Shown here: in pieces, positions 9,749 to 19,522 of the stretch
How positions within the stretch are numbered: position 1 is the first letter of the stretch
Layout: each line of letters begins with the position of its first letter
Assembly: GCF_007954265.1 (NCBI RefSeq)
Contig: NZ_VOLS01000001.1
Coordinates: 1-64,000, forward strand
Direction of reading: 5' to 3'
DNA: 64,000 nucleotides
Origin: Colwellia sp. C1TZA3
GTDB lineage: Bacteria > Pseudomonadota > Gammaproteobacteria > Enterobacterales > Alteromonadaceae
Program-made: the position numbers and the translations under genes
The notes under the pieces: model-generated
Told to the model about the DNA's origin: nothing
Seen by the model: only the letters and a program-made list of their open reading frames with translations
The model's database searches: none

Positions 9749-9761
9749 GCTGATTGGATCC

Positions 9762-11819
9762 TTATAATAAATCTTGACCACTTATTGCACCCGCTACTCT
9801 TAATGGCAGATCAATAGTAAAAACTGTACCTTGTTTGGGCGTACTTGCCACTTTGATAATACCCGCCATATTTTCAAAAAATTGCTTTGCTTCAAATACA
9901 CCAATGCCCATGCCAGCATTGCCTTTGGTGGAATCAAAAGGTCGAAACAGTCGACTTTTAATAAATTCTTCAGTCATTCCACAGCCATTATCTGCAATGA
10001 TAATTCTAATGGTACGTTTTTTTTCAACAAGGGATACTTTTATCCAACCGTTTTTCGTTGTTGCTTCTTGTGCGTTTTGTATTAAATGGTGCATAACTGA
10101 TTGAAAAGACTCGCTGTCTATAAAGGTAACACAACTACCATGTTGCTCAAACTCAACCCCTGGTAAGCTTGAATTACATTGTAAAAGCACTTTTTTAACA
10201 ATTGCCGCTAAATCTGTCTGGCGATGAGAAGACTGCTCAATCTGTTTTTTTCGCAGTTGAGACAACACTTTTTCTAGTCTTAGTGTTGCTGACTCAACCG
10301 TTTCAAAAACATCATCAATAAAGTCAGCGTTATTTCGATGCTTTTCGGCATTTGAAGTAATTAAAGTTAATTGCGCCTGAACATTTTTCAGATCATGTAC
10401 CAAAAATGCTGACATTCGATTAAAGGCGTCAAATTGCTTTGATTCACTGAGTTTATCGGTGGCCTCATAGAGTGAAATAAAATTGCCAAGTTGTTTAGAT
10501 ATGGCAAATAATAAATCTCTGTCTTCCCAATTTAGTCCTTTAAGTTCATTTTCATCCGCAAGCAAAAATAAGCCATAAAATGCTTTACCAATAAATATTG
10601 GCACTATAATTTGAATGTTTTTGCTCCGAAATAACGCTATATCTAAGGTTAACTCGGGATAAAGCAAAGGGGCGTTTTCGTATTCGTTGATGTCAACTAT
10701 CCAACCTTGTTGGTGGCAAAATAGTCCAACCTCTGAGAGCTGACTTTCTATTTCATCATTTATTTCAATACCATGGCTGTATTGAATTTGATATTGTTGG
10801 TTAGAAAATTTTTTAATAATCGCTCCACGTGATGCATCAACTTTGGACATCATAATGTGCGTTGCCATTTGATAATGGCTTTCACCGCTGGTCGTTTCAA
10901 TTTTTTCAATTAGGTTTAACCACTCGTCACGATATTCATATTTATTGGCAAAAAAGTTTTTAGCAATAAAAACTTTAACGCGACGGCGTAACGATTCTGT
11001 AATGAGCAAAGCAACGAGGACAATACCACTGAGCATTAAAAATCCAATGCTGACTAAACCTCCCCATTCTCCACCTAGGTAATTTATAATATAACCTGTG
11101 AATGACATTAGCAGTAAGTAAGCACCTGCTATCATTAACATAGAACTATAAAAAACAACGTGACGAGAAACAAAAATGCGTACTTCGCCATTGTTAATAC
11201 GGCGGATGCTAATTAATAAAAGTGGTGCCACAAATAGCGCTAAGAAACCCCGGCTAAACCAAAAGTTAAAATCAATGCCATCAACCATGGTTGCTTGTGC
11301 ATACAGCACAAAGTCAAATATAGCGACGCTGGCAAGAGCAACAACTAACGGCCAAATAGCCCAACGCACTGGTAGGCTGGCATTGCGATAAAGCTGTTCA
11401 AGCAAGACCAATATCGACAAATTAAGCACGATAAACAGCAGAAATATATATTCGTAAGCGTAATCTAGCCAGTAAGTTGTCAACCAACAACCCAAGATCA
11501 AAAGTAGCCAAACACCGACGTACTGTCGCACATAATAATTACTGACCAGCGCTTTAAAATTGCGATGCTCAGTATTAAATAAAATAATTAATAACGACCA
11601 ACAGGCTATTTTAAAACCATCTGCTAACATCGCCCATTGCAGGCTATAAGCTAATTTAATTTGCAAGGCAGCGACTACATTACTGCTTAACGTTACTAAG
11701 GTACAAAATAATACCGCGCGTGCAACTAAGCTTCGGTTGCGGGCAGCAATAATTAGCAGTGCGAGTAGTGCATAAACCACCACGGCTAAAGAGAAACCTA
11801 ATAAACCAATAAAATCCAT
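9762..11819 (-). CDS. prsK: PrsK, membrane histidine kinase of the XrtA/EPS system
   Basis: This 685-residue sensor kinase has about eight hydrophobic helices in the first 290 residues, a GAF-like region (about 300-455), a phospho-acceptor motif FLVHDLKN with His near residue 475, and a GHKL ATPase domain (DNGCGMTEEFI, then GNAGMGIGVFEA). This architecture is that of PrsK in PEP-CTERM/XrtA loci, normally paired with PrsR. The signal it senses is unknown. It is the first gene of the pair and ends 13 bp before prsR. Its start lies 3 bp after the stop of the upstream RND pump gene, so read-through transcription is possible. Confidence 0.9.
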   Translation of the reverse strand: MDFIGLLGFSLAVVVYALLALLIIAARNRSLVARAVLFCTLVTLSSNVVAALQIKLAYSLQWAMLADGFKIACWSLLIILFNTEHRNFKALVSNYYVRQYVGVWLLLILGCWLTTYWLDYAYEYIFLLFIVLNLSILVLLEQLYRNASLPVRWAIWPLVVALASVAIFDFVLYAQATMVDGIDFNFWFSRGFLALFVAPLLLISIRRINNGEVRIFVSRHVVFYSSMLMIAGAYLLLMSFTGYIINYLGGEWGGLVSIGFLMLSGIVLVALLITESLRRRVKVFIAKNFFANKYEYRDEWLNLIEKIETTSGESHYQMATHIMMSKVDASRGAIIKKFSNQQYQIQYSHGIEINDEIESQLSEVGLFCHQQGWIVDINEYENAPLLYPELTLDIALFRSKNIQIIVPIFIGKAFYGLFLLADENELKGLNWEDRDLLFAISKQLGNFISLYEATDKLSESKQFDAFNRMSAFLVHDLKNVQAQLTLITSNAEKHRNNADFIDDVFETVESATLRLEKVLSQLRKKQIEQSSHRQTDLAAIVKKVLLQCNSSLPGVEFEQHGSCVTFIDSESFQSVMHHLIQNAQEATTKNGWIKVSLVEKKRTIRIIIADNGCGMTEEFIKSRLFRPFDSTKGNAGMGIGVFEAKQFFENMAGIIKVASTPKQGTVFTIDLPLRVAGAISGQDLL

Positions 11820-11822
11820 AAA

Positions 11823-14800
11823 TTATGCTTTGATCTTTCTTGAAAAGCCTGTTTTTGTAAATAATTCGGTGAGTATGGGTACGATGATAAAACTCGCGAT
11901 GGCCGAAACACATAAGCCAGAAATAATAACCACACCCAACGGCTGCCACAAACTACCACCAAAAAGTGTTAAGGGTAATAAACCGCCAATAGTAGTAATG
12001 GTTGTTAATAATATTGGCGTAAAACGCGTGGCACTGGCAGATAAAATAGCTTGTTTTTTATCTAAACCTGTCGATAAATTTCGGTTGGTGGTGTCGATTA
12101 AAATAATGGCATTATTAACTACAATACCAAAGAGGCTTATTAAACCAATAAAAGCCATCATAGAAAATGATAAGTTAGTTAAATATAAGCCAAATACTGC
12201 GCCTGCCATAGCAAAAGGTATTGAAGTAAAAATAATCAGTGGCTGTAAAAATGATTTAAATTGCAAGACTAAAATAGCAAAAATACCAATCGCTGTTATT
12301 AGCATAATTTGTGACAGCCCAGCAAAAGACTCTTGTCGAGACTCTTCTTCTCCGCCTAAGCGGTAATACATACCTGCTGGCAACGCGTAGTTGTTTAAGT
12401 AGTTAACCACCTCGTTGGTGATCACTTGCACTGAATAACCTTGGGCTGCATCAGCTGACACACGTGCCATACGTAACTTTTGATAATGGAAAAAATCTGT
12501 CCGACCTTTCTGTAATTTTATCTTAACAAATTGCCCTAAAGGAATACTTTCACCTTGTTGATTAACGATCGTTATATCAGAAAGTCCGGTTAAACCACTT
12601 TTAGGCCGACGCACTAAAATAGGGTAGTTTTCACCATTAACATCATTAAACTGACCAATAAATGTACCCGAAAGTGCGGTTTGAATACTATTATCTAAAT
12701 GGTTTATCTCAATGCCTGAAAGTGCTGCTTTATCATAGTCTATCGCTAAGACTAATTCGGTATTAGCAATACCAATAGGATTATCGAGATTAATCACTCC
12801 TTGAATTGCTGCCATTTGAGTCGCTAAATCACTGGCAACATCTTCAAGATCAGATAACGATTCGCTGATCAATCTAACGGTAATGGCCTGATCAGTTACT
12901 GGGCCTTGAGTAAATTCTTTGACAGTAATTTTTGCTTGATGCCACTGTGAAAATTCTGCTCGTAGCACCTTAACCAAAGTATTTACTGCGGTTTCATCAT
13001 ATGACTGTAATACCAATAGCACTTGACCATAACTTGCGACACCACGTTTAGGGATTTCGTTGTAGTAAATTCGGGGATTAGAGCTACCAACATTAAGGGC
13101 AACTTTATCTACAGTGGGTTGAGTTTTAATAAACGCTGTCATCGAGTGCATAACGTCATTGGTATAATCTAATGATGAATTAGCCGGTGTTTCAACGTCA
13201 ATTAACAACATTGCTTTCTCAGCTTTAGGAAATAAGCTCACACCTACTTGCCCAAAAAGAGATGCCATAGCAAATAAGGCAACGAAGGCGACTACTAGTA
13301 TAATAAGTTTTGCATTCATTAAACGACCTAGCCACCCAACATAATAACGCTCAGCAAAAATATTGACATAATGTTGTAGCGTTTTAACTTTACTCGGTTT
13401 TTGGCTAAAAAACTTACTAGCCAGTAATGGCGTAAGTGTTAAGGCAATCAACAAAGAGGCCAACAGTACTAACACCACCGTCACGGGCATCGAACGCACA
13501 AAATCACCTGTGTCGCTCGCTAGCATCAGCATAGGTAAAAAAGCCAACATGGTGGTTACTGTGCCACTCGTAATAGCCCAGCCGACTTTACTGGTGCCTA
13601 AGGCCGAGGCTTGTGCCAAAGTTGGTGCGTTTTTCTTTTCCCGGTGAATACTCTCGGTGACAACAATGGCATTATCAACTAACAAACCTAAGGCAATAAT
13701 TAACCCCACGATAGACATTTGTTGCAGACCAAAACCTGCAAAATCAAGCCAACCAATTGCAATTAAAAAAGATAAAGGGATGGCAATAATCACTACAATA
13801 GCTTCGCGTATGCCTAAAAATATTAATGCCATTATTCCAACAAGTATTAAGCCTTGCCATAAGTTATCAAAAAAGCCGTTAACGCGATTTTTTACACCGT
13901 CAGATTGTTTAAACAGCATGGCTGTTTTAATGGTGTCAGGTAGGGTTTGTTTAAAGGCTAGAATTTCTTCATCAATGGCCTCAGTGAGCGCAAATATATT
14001 AGTATTCAGCCTTTGTTCTACCGTCAAAAATATCACGGGCTTAGTATCATAGTAAGCCAAATAGCTAGGCTCTCTACTAGAAAAACCAACATCGGCGACA
14101 TCTTTTAAACGAATAACCGCGTTTTCATTAGAAAACACAACGGTGTTATTAAGCTCGTCAATATGTTGAAAGTTACCACTCGTTTTAACGTTAAATCGCC
14201 GTGTATTAGCGTCAACAAATCCTGGTGTAATGTTAATAGCCCGTTTTTGTAGCACGTTATTAATGGTGGGTATGCTGATACCGTAATGCTTTAACATCGC
14301 AAGGTTTAAATCTACAGCGACAACTTGTGTTGGATAACCCCATATATCGGCTTTTTTTACCGCTTCAATAGCTTCCAAACGTTTTTCGAGCTGTTTTGCA
14401 TGAAATTCCATACTTTTGTAGTCAGTTGTTTCGCTCCAAAGAGCTAACTGAATAATAGCCACACTGGTGGGTGTCGCTTTTAACACTAAAACATCTTGTA
14501 CACCTTCAGGTAAGCTTGGCTTGACCGTTGATACCGCTTGTTTAACTTCGTTGTAAGCGGTATTTGGATCGCTCCCATATAAAAAAGTGACCTCGATGCG
14601 CGCGCCACCATTTTTAATTTGTGACTCAATTTTTTTTATGCCTTCAATATCAGAAAATTCTTCTTCGAGTGGGTCAACTACTAAGCTTTCAATATCAGTA
14701 GGTGACGCGCCTGGGTAGATAATTTCCAGCAAGGTAATTGGAATATCAAATTGAGGGTCTTCAGAACGAGGCATATGAAAATATGAAACAATGCCGACAA

Positions 14801-14867
14801 GTACCATCAGCACAACAATAGTAAAAGTAAACTGGGCATTTTTTATGGCGATGCGAGGGAGCTGCAT
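11823..14867 (-). CDS. RND-family efflux pump, inner-membrane subunit
   Basis: This protein of about 1014 residues belongs to the AcrB/HAE1-like RND superfamily. It uses the proton gradient to expel substrates through a tripartite complex. It has one N-terminal membrane helix, a large periplasmic loop, a helix cluster with IALGLLVDNAIVVTE (the conserved RND motif with the proton-relay aspartate region), a second periplasmic loop and a C-terminal helix cluster. MQLPRIAIKNAQ is taken as the start. The longer frame begins inside the adaptor gene. It starts 5 bp after the adaptor. No outer-membrane factor is encoded nearby, so a TolC-like partner from elsewhere is inferred. The substrate is unknown. 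Confidence 0.9.
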   Translation of the reverse strand: MQLPRIAIKNAQFTFTIVVLMVLVGIVSYFHMPRSEDPQFDIPITLLEIIYPGASPTDIESLVVDPLEEEFSDIEGIKKIESQIKNGGARIEVTFLYGSDPNTAYNEVKQAVSTVKPSLPEGVQDVLVLKATPTSVAIIQLALWSETTDYKSMEFHAKQLEKRLEAIEAVKKADIWGYPTQVVAVDLNLAMLKHYGISIPTINNVLQKRAINITPGFVDANTRRFNVKTSGNFQHIDELNNTVVFSNENAVIRLKDVADVGFSSREPSYLAYYDTKPVIFLTVEQRLNTNIFALTEAIDEEILAFKQTLPDTIKTAMLFKQSDGVKNRVNGFFDNLWQGLILVGIMALIFLGIREAIVVIIAIPLSFLIAIGWLDFAGFGLQQMSIVGLIIALGLLVDNAIVVTESIHREKKNAPTLAQASALGTSKVGWAITSGTVTTMLAFLPMLMLASDTGDFVRSMPVTVVLVLLASLLIALTLTPLLASKFFSQKPSKVKTLQHYVNIFAERYYVGWLGRLMNAKLIILVVAFVALFAMASLFGQVGVSLFPKAEKAMLLIDVETPANSSLDYTNDVMHSMTAFIKTQPTVDKVALNVGSSNPRIYYNEIPKRGVASYGQVLLVLQSYDETAVNTLVKVLRAEFSQWHQAKITVKEFTQGPVTDQAITVRLISESLSDLEDVASDLATQMAAIQGVINLDNPIGIANTELVLAIDYDKAALSGIEINHLDNSIQTALSGTFIGQFNDVNGENYPILVRRPKSGLTGLSDITIVNQQGESIPLGQFVKIKLQKGRTDFFHYQKLRMARVSADAAQGYSVQVITNEVVNYLNNYALPAGMYYRLGGEEESRQESFAGLSQIMLITAIGIFAILVLQFKSFLQPLIIFTSIPFAMAGAVFGLYLTNLSFSMMAFIGLISLFGIVVNNAIILIDTTNRNLSTGLDKKQAILSASATRFTPILLTTITTIGGLLPLTLFGGSLWQPLGVVIISGLCVSAIASFIIVPILTELFTKTGFSRKIKA

Positions 14868-14872
14868 AATAA

Positions 14873-15865
14873 CTAGTTTCCAGCCACGACAATATTTTGC
14901 CAACCTTTAGTGACTATTTTTAAAGCTTGGTCATTACGCACAGCTTTTAAGTAGACATAATCATTGTCTATCTGGAAGACTTGGAAGCTATGTTCTTTAA
15001 AAACTGAATTATCTGGTGACTGGACAATAACAATGGCTTTGCCTTCTTCATCAACGGCAACAAGTGCCCCTATTGGCAACTGATAAACAAATTTTTCACT
15101 TTCAAAGGCAATGCTAACACTGGCAAGTTGCCCCGCGATCATACCTGACATTATTTTTACTTTTGGTAACAAAACCTCAATAATGAATAAGTGACTGCTG
15201 TCACTAGCCATAGCAGGTATTTTACTAATAACGCCTTTAACAATACCGATTTCACTTAAGGCAACACTAACTTTTTGATCTAATCGAACTTGGCTAATTT
15301 CTTGCCCGGTTAATGCCACTTTTACCACCCAGTCTAGCTTGGCAACTTTCAGTGCTTGATGGCCTGGACTTTGGAACTCACCAAGTTCTGTGTCGCGAGC
15401 CAAAACAACCCCTGAAAATGGTGCGTATATTTTCGCTTTGACTAAATTATAATCAGCGACTTGATAGGCCGCCTCAGTAGTTGCTACTCGAGTGATGGCG
15501 GTGTCCATATCACGCTCAGAAGCTAGCTTATTAGCCATTAAACCACTAATGCGTTTCACTTCACGTTTTGCTTGTGTCATTTGTGCATAGTTGGAGTTTT
15601 TCTGTTCTGTTAACTCTGTAGTATCAAGCGACGCTAACAACTGCCCTTTCTTAAATTGCTCACCCTCATCAACACTGAGCAACGTTAAGTAGCCACTCGT
15701 TTTAAATGAAAGGCTCAAGGCTCTCTTGTAATCAAGCTTTCCCGTTCGTTCAATAGTGTCACGATAAAGTTCAGCATTGATAATTTGTGTATCATATGTC
15801 TGAGCCAATAATGGTTTCGCCATTAAAATAAGTGATAGAGTAAATACAATTGAGAATCGTTTCAT
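14873..15865 (-). CDS. RND efflux periplasmic adaptor (membrane fusion protein)
   Basis: This 330-residue secreted adaptor links the RND pump to an outer-membrane channel. A signal peptide (RFSIVFTLSLILMAKPLLAQ) is followed by a lipoyl-like half motif (SVDEGEQFKKGQLLASLD), a helical hairpin, the second lipoyl half (IYAPFSGVVLARDTELGEF) and a beta-barrel domain, the usual HlyD/AcrA order. There is no lipobox cysteine. The ATG at 15865 is preferred over the upstream TTG at 15871. It is the first gene of the pump operon. Confidence 0.88.
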   Translation of the reverse strand: MKRFSIVFTLSLILMAKPLLAQTYDTQIINAELYRDTIERTGKLDYKRALSLSFKTSGYLTLLSVDEGEQFKKGQLLASLDTTELTEQKNSNYAQMTQAKREVKRISGLMANKLASERDMDTAITRVATTEAAYQVADYNLVKAKIYAPFSGVVLARDTELGEFQSPGHQALKVAKLDWVVKVALTGQEISQVRLDQKVSVALSEIGIVKGVISKIPAMASDSSHLFIIEVLLPKVKIMSGMIAGQLASVSIAFESEKFVYQLPIGALVAVDEEGKAIVIVQSPDNSVFKEHSFQVFQIDNDYVYLKAVRNDQALKIVTKGWQNIVVAGN

Positions 15866-15899
15866 AGCCAAGTGTTTACTTATAGGGTCTTGAGATAAA

Positions 15900-16260
15900 A
15901 GATATTATAGCCTTCACTTTAGGCATCTTCATGACGAAAGTACATCTTTTTCCGCCATTATATTAACAATATATTAATATATCGGCCTGTTCGCAACATA
16001 GTGCAAGCCGCGTAAACGCGTTGTTATGTAAGCAGGTTAATAGCAAATTTAAGGCTAATTGACAGAAATTACTCATAAGTTAATCTTTTACGTAATAAAT
16101 TCAGTAATCCTCTAGACATAAACGGCGATAATCTATAATATTTGCCGCGCTTAAATCTTTTCAATATGCTGATATAGTTTAGCTAGACAGAGCACGCTCT
16201 CTCAAAGGGATGTTGAATAATAAAGCTTTAACAATCAATTTGATTATTAAGATAATTTTA
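15900..16260. other. AT-rich intergenic stretch without recognised genes
   Basis: I see no convincing open frame, RNA gene or long repeat between the pump adaptor and tRNA-Arg. Short inverted runs such as ATATATTAATATAT exist but are expected at this base composition. The adaptor promoter should lie near its left end. Confidence 0.4.
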
Positions 16261-16266
16261 TTGATA

Positions 16267-16295
16267 TTGAATGACAATTTATTGTTTGTTATATC
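16267..16295 (+). promoter_or_regulatory. Putative tRNA-Arg promoter
   Basis: TTGAAT at 16267-16272 and TATATC at 16290-16295 are separated by 17 bp and end 20 bp before the tRNA, a fitting spacing for a stable-RNA promoter. Confidence 0.45.
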
Positions 16296-16315
16296 AATGT
16301 AGCACAAGTCAAAAA

Positions 16316-16392
16316 CCACCCGTAGCTCAGCTGGATAGAGTACACGCCTCCGAAGCGTGTGGTCACAGGTTCAATTCCTGTCGGGTGGGCCA
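16316..16392 (+). tRNA. tRNA-Arg(CCG)
   Basis: The 77-nt sequence folds into a full cloverleaf. The acceptor arms CCACCCG/CGGGTGG pair perfectly. The anticodon stem CACGC/GCGTG carries loop CTCCGAA with anticodon CCG. The T-arm is ACAGG/CCTGT, and an encoded CCA ends the gene. It decodes CGG arginine codons. It stands alone between the RND adaptor and the TonB-dependent receptor. Confidence 0.95.
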
Positions 16393-16472
16393 CTTCTTCA
16401 ATAAATCCCTGGATTAATCTCAGTTATTTACCATACGCTTATTCAAACTTTAGCTTATGCGCGTTATTAAAT

Positions 16473-16497
16473 AAAAAAGCACTAGGGTGTAGTGCTT
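16473..16497 (-). terminator. Intrinsic terminator after the TonB-dependent receptor
   Basis: AAGCACTA (16477-16484) pairs with TAGTGCTT (16490-16497) around a 5-nt loop. On the minus strand the stem is followed by a T-run, which fits termination of the receptor transcript. Confidence 0.75.
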
Positions 16498-16525
16498 TAA
16501 TGATAATAAAATTTAACTTTCTCAA

Positions 16526-19078
16526 CTAGAAACTAAAGTTTACCCTTGCGTAATAAGTCATACCGTCAAAGCCATAAGGTAGTGCTCTTACTGGGTATTT
16601 AAATGCGCCATTGGTAATAAAGTTTAATACTTCATCTTCACCAAGTTCATCGGGTGTCTTGTCAAATAAATTATTTATGCCGGCAGATAATTGTAAGGTA
16701 TCACTAAGTTGGTACGCTAAATTAACATCAATTAATACCGCTGACTCGACAACACTGCTCGGTTTAAAGCTACCTGTTGGTGATAAAAACCCCGGTAGAC
16801 CGATATGATCATTACCAAAATACATAATGTCAGTTTCACCATAGTAATTGGCTCTGACAACACCACTCCATGCTTCGTTGCTATAATCAAAGGTCAAAGT
16901 AGCACGTTGTTTTGGTTGTCCGTCCGTTAAAAAGCTACGTTGTAAGTCGTCTAGCGCAACATTTGCTGGAATACCAGCTGGGGAATTGACACTATCAATG
17001 TCAGTCTCATTTAAATTACCGGCGAGTGTTACGTTTAAATTGCCAGCTAATAACTCGGCCTGATAGCTAATAACAAGGTCAAGCCCTTGGGTGGTGGAAT
17101 TAACTGCATTTGAGAAATAGTTACCTTGTACTGCTCCTGTAGCGTTTAATGCAGCTACTGCCTCAGTGTTGAATGACACATCACTAGCGTTTAGCAGGCT
17201 GCCTAAAGTAATACGGTTATCAATCTTTACTCGATAAGCATCTAAAGATACCGATAGCGCACTGTTAACATCGTATACCAGCCCTAGGCTTAAGTTTTTC
17301 GATGTTTCAAGCTGCAAACCCTCTACACCTAACGCTGAAGGAAATGCTGAACCCGCTGTTGCGGTGAATGATGACAATAACACGCCACCTGCACCTAAAT
17401 TGGTGGTGTAGGCAGTATATGCACTTTGTTGCAGTGACGGTGCTCTAAAACCTGTTGATAGCGCTCCTCTGACGGCTAAACTTTCTGTTAGCTCATAACG
17501 CGTTGATAACTTGCCAATCAGCTTGCTACCCGCCTGAGAAAAATCTTCATAACGCAAAGCTGCGCCTAAGTTCCATTGCTCTGTTATTTGCTGTTCAAGA
17601 TCGAGATATAACGCATAACTGTGACGGTCTGCATCATTTGCTGCATCTGGTCTTAAGCCTGGATACGCTTGAAAACCACAAGCCGCAAAAGTATTACTGT
17701 CGATTACAGAGGGAGAAGATGTTGAGCTATTATTTGCACCACAAGCATAAGAGGCTACTTCACCAGCAACAATTTCATAATTTTCTTGGCGATATTCAGC
17801 ACCAAAAGCAACAAACAGGGTTTCACCACTAGCCATTTCAATAAGGCCTGAAATGTCAGCATTAAAGGTTAATTGATCATACCTAAAGCCACCAGAGTAA
17901 CCTGATGTTGGTCCAGCATTATTGGCAATGTCTTGCTCGCTTGCTGTCGGGTTCAGTGCTAAATATTCAGCAGCATAAGAAGCGTTGATAGTATTGTTAG
18001 AATAAAAGTCATATTCATTTTCGCCATAGGTAGCTGAAACATCAAAACTCCAATCATCACTTAGCTCGCCCCTTACACCAAATGCCGTTGATATATCTTG
18101 TGCTTCATTATCAATGCGCGGTAAAAAACCATCCGGATAAACTTGTGGTACATTCTTTTCAGCTTCATTAAAGCTACGATAAAAACCATTACCTAAAGCG
18201 GTTCTATTTGAATAGCCGCCAAAAGCATAAAGCTCGATATTTTCTAACGGCAACATAGCATTATAAAAAAATGACTGAAATCTAGATTCAGCGTTTCCTT
18301 GGCCCCATCGTACCTTGTTAGATAAAGTACCTGGTGGTGTGTTTGAACTGCCGCTGGTATCTTTTTCAGCGCGATTAGTGCCGTCGTAATCTCTATATTC
18401 AGCGGTTAAGTTAATAAATCCGCCCTCGTTGCCTAGATCAAAACCAGTATTTAACCCTGCGGCTAAGACATCACCGTCACCTTCGCCAGCGGCACCTGTT
18501 TGGATAAAGCCCGATGTCACGTTTGTACTATCTTTAAGCTCAAGATTAATAACACCTGCGATAGCATCAGAGCCGTATTGCGCAGCAGCACCGTCACGTA
18601 ATATTTGTACATTTTTTAGCGCTGTCATGGGTATTGCATTCATATCGGTACCGGCAGCACCGGCACCAACGGTACCATTTAAACCAAAAATTGCTTGATT
18701 ATGACGTCGCTTGCCGTTAACTAATACTAAAGTCTGATCTGGCTGTAGGCCTCGAAGTGTTGCCGGTCTAAATAAATCAGAACCGTCTGATACTTGTGTT
18801 CTACTAAAGTTAAATGACGGAGCCATCGCCTGAAGACTTTGACCCAACTCGCTAAAACCACCTTTGGTCAGTGACTCACTGGAAATAATATCGATTGGGG
18901 AGCTTGACTCAGTTGCTGTTCTACTTGAAACACGAGAGCCGAGTACGGCAATAGTTTCTAAATTTTCATCAACAGACGCTGTCGTAGCAGCAAAAGATGG
19001 TAAACAAGTAAATGATGTACCTATAGCGATAGCTAGGGTGTGTAAACGAAAGTATTTATTGAACAACAACTTTTTCAC
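16526..19078 (-). CDS. TonB-dependent outer-membrane receptor
   Basis: This 850-residue receptor imports a substrate across the outer membrane with TonB-ExbBD energy. It has a signal peptide ending in LPSFAA (about residue 31), a TonB-box-like ENLETIAVLGSR, a plug domain (about 50-180, with the motif VLVNGKRRHNQ and ending QILRDGAAAQYGSDAIAGVIN) and a long beta-barrel that ends in YYARVNFSF, the terminal aromatic typical of barrels. The substrate cannot be told from sequence. The gene is alone, with an intrinsic terminator downstream and tRNA-Arg beyond it. Confidence 0.93.
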   Translation of the reverse strand: MKKLLFNKYFRLHTLAIAIGTSFTCLPSFAATTASVDENLETIAVLGSRVSSRTATESSSPIDIISSESLTKGGFSELGQSLQAMAPSFNFSRTQVSDGSDLFRPATLRGLQPDQTLVLVNGKRRHNQAIFGLNGTVGAGAAGTDMNAIPMTALKNVQILRDGAAAQYGSDAIAGVINLELKDSTNVTSGFIQTGAAGEGDGDVLAAGLNTGFDLGNEGGFINLTAEYRDYDGTNRAEKDTSGSSNTPPGTLSNKVRWGQGNAESRFQSFFYNAMLPLENIELYAFGGYSNRTALGNGFYRSFNEAEKNVPQVYPDGFLPRIDNEAQDISTAFGVRGELSDDWSFDVSATYGENEYDFYSNNTINASYAAEYLALNPTASEQDIANNAGPTSGYSGGFRYDQLTFNADISGLIEMASGETLFVAFGAEYRQENYEIVAGEVASYACGANNSSTSSPSVIDSNTFAACGFQAYPGLRPDAANDADRHSYALYLDLEQQITEQWNLGAALRYEDFSQAGSKLIGKLSTRYELTESLAVRGALSTGFRAPSLQQSAYTAYTTNLGAGGVLLSSFTATAGSAFPSALGVEGLQLETSKNLSLGLVYDVNSALSVSLDAYRVKIDNRITLGSLLNASDVSFNTEAVAALNATGAVQGNYFSNAVNSTTQGLDLVISYQAELLAGNLNVTLAGNLNETDIDSVNSPAGIPANVALDDLQRSFLTDGQPKQRATLTFDYSNEAWSGVVRANYYGETDIMYFGNDHIGLPGFLSPTGSFKPSSVVESAVLIDVNLAYQLSDTLQLSAGINNLFDKTPDELGEDEVLNFITNGAFKYPVRALPYGFDGMTYYARVNFSF

Positions 19079-19298
19079 CTTTAATTTAGAAATGGAAAAA
19101 ACTACAAATTTGTGGCGATAAATTTACAGTGAAACTCACCATTTTGCCATCATTTTATTGACAATCAGCCAACAACGAAATTTATATAGTAGCTACCAGT
19201 TTGTACGCTGACTTAAAAGATTTTATTTATAGAACATCGATAGACTTAGGTTTACCTATCCTAGACCTATCTTATTACGGCAATAAATTTCAATGGAG

Positions 19299-19461
19299 TT
19301 ATACCTGTTCCATTAAGTTTGTGATCTTGTTGTGCGCAGGAAAAATAACTCAAGGTAAGGCGCTCGATTGAGCAATAGCTGGCTATTGGGATTGAGAGCA
19401 ACACAGCCTTGAGCTATTTTAACTAGTACAAGTGAGTAATAACTTAATGGGATTGGTATTA
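19299..19461. mobile_element. MITE-like element, 163 bp, imperfect inverted repeat
   Basis: The left end (TTATACCTGTTCCATTAAGT) and the reverse complement of the right end (TAATACCAATCCCATTAAGT) match over about 20 bases with a few differences. Further in, AACTCAAGG and AGCTCAAGG and a central CAATAGCTGGCTATTGGG extend the pairing, so nearly the whole element can fold back on itself. The ends begin with TTA/TAA plus TACC and resemble the IS630-like end near position 210, suggesting mobilisation by such a transposase. It has no coding capacity. Confidence 0.7.
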
Positions 19462-19522
19462 GTAGCTAAAGTTATTATAAATGGCTAAAATTCAGCTGAA
19501 TTTAACACTCAGGAAAGTATTA

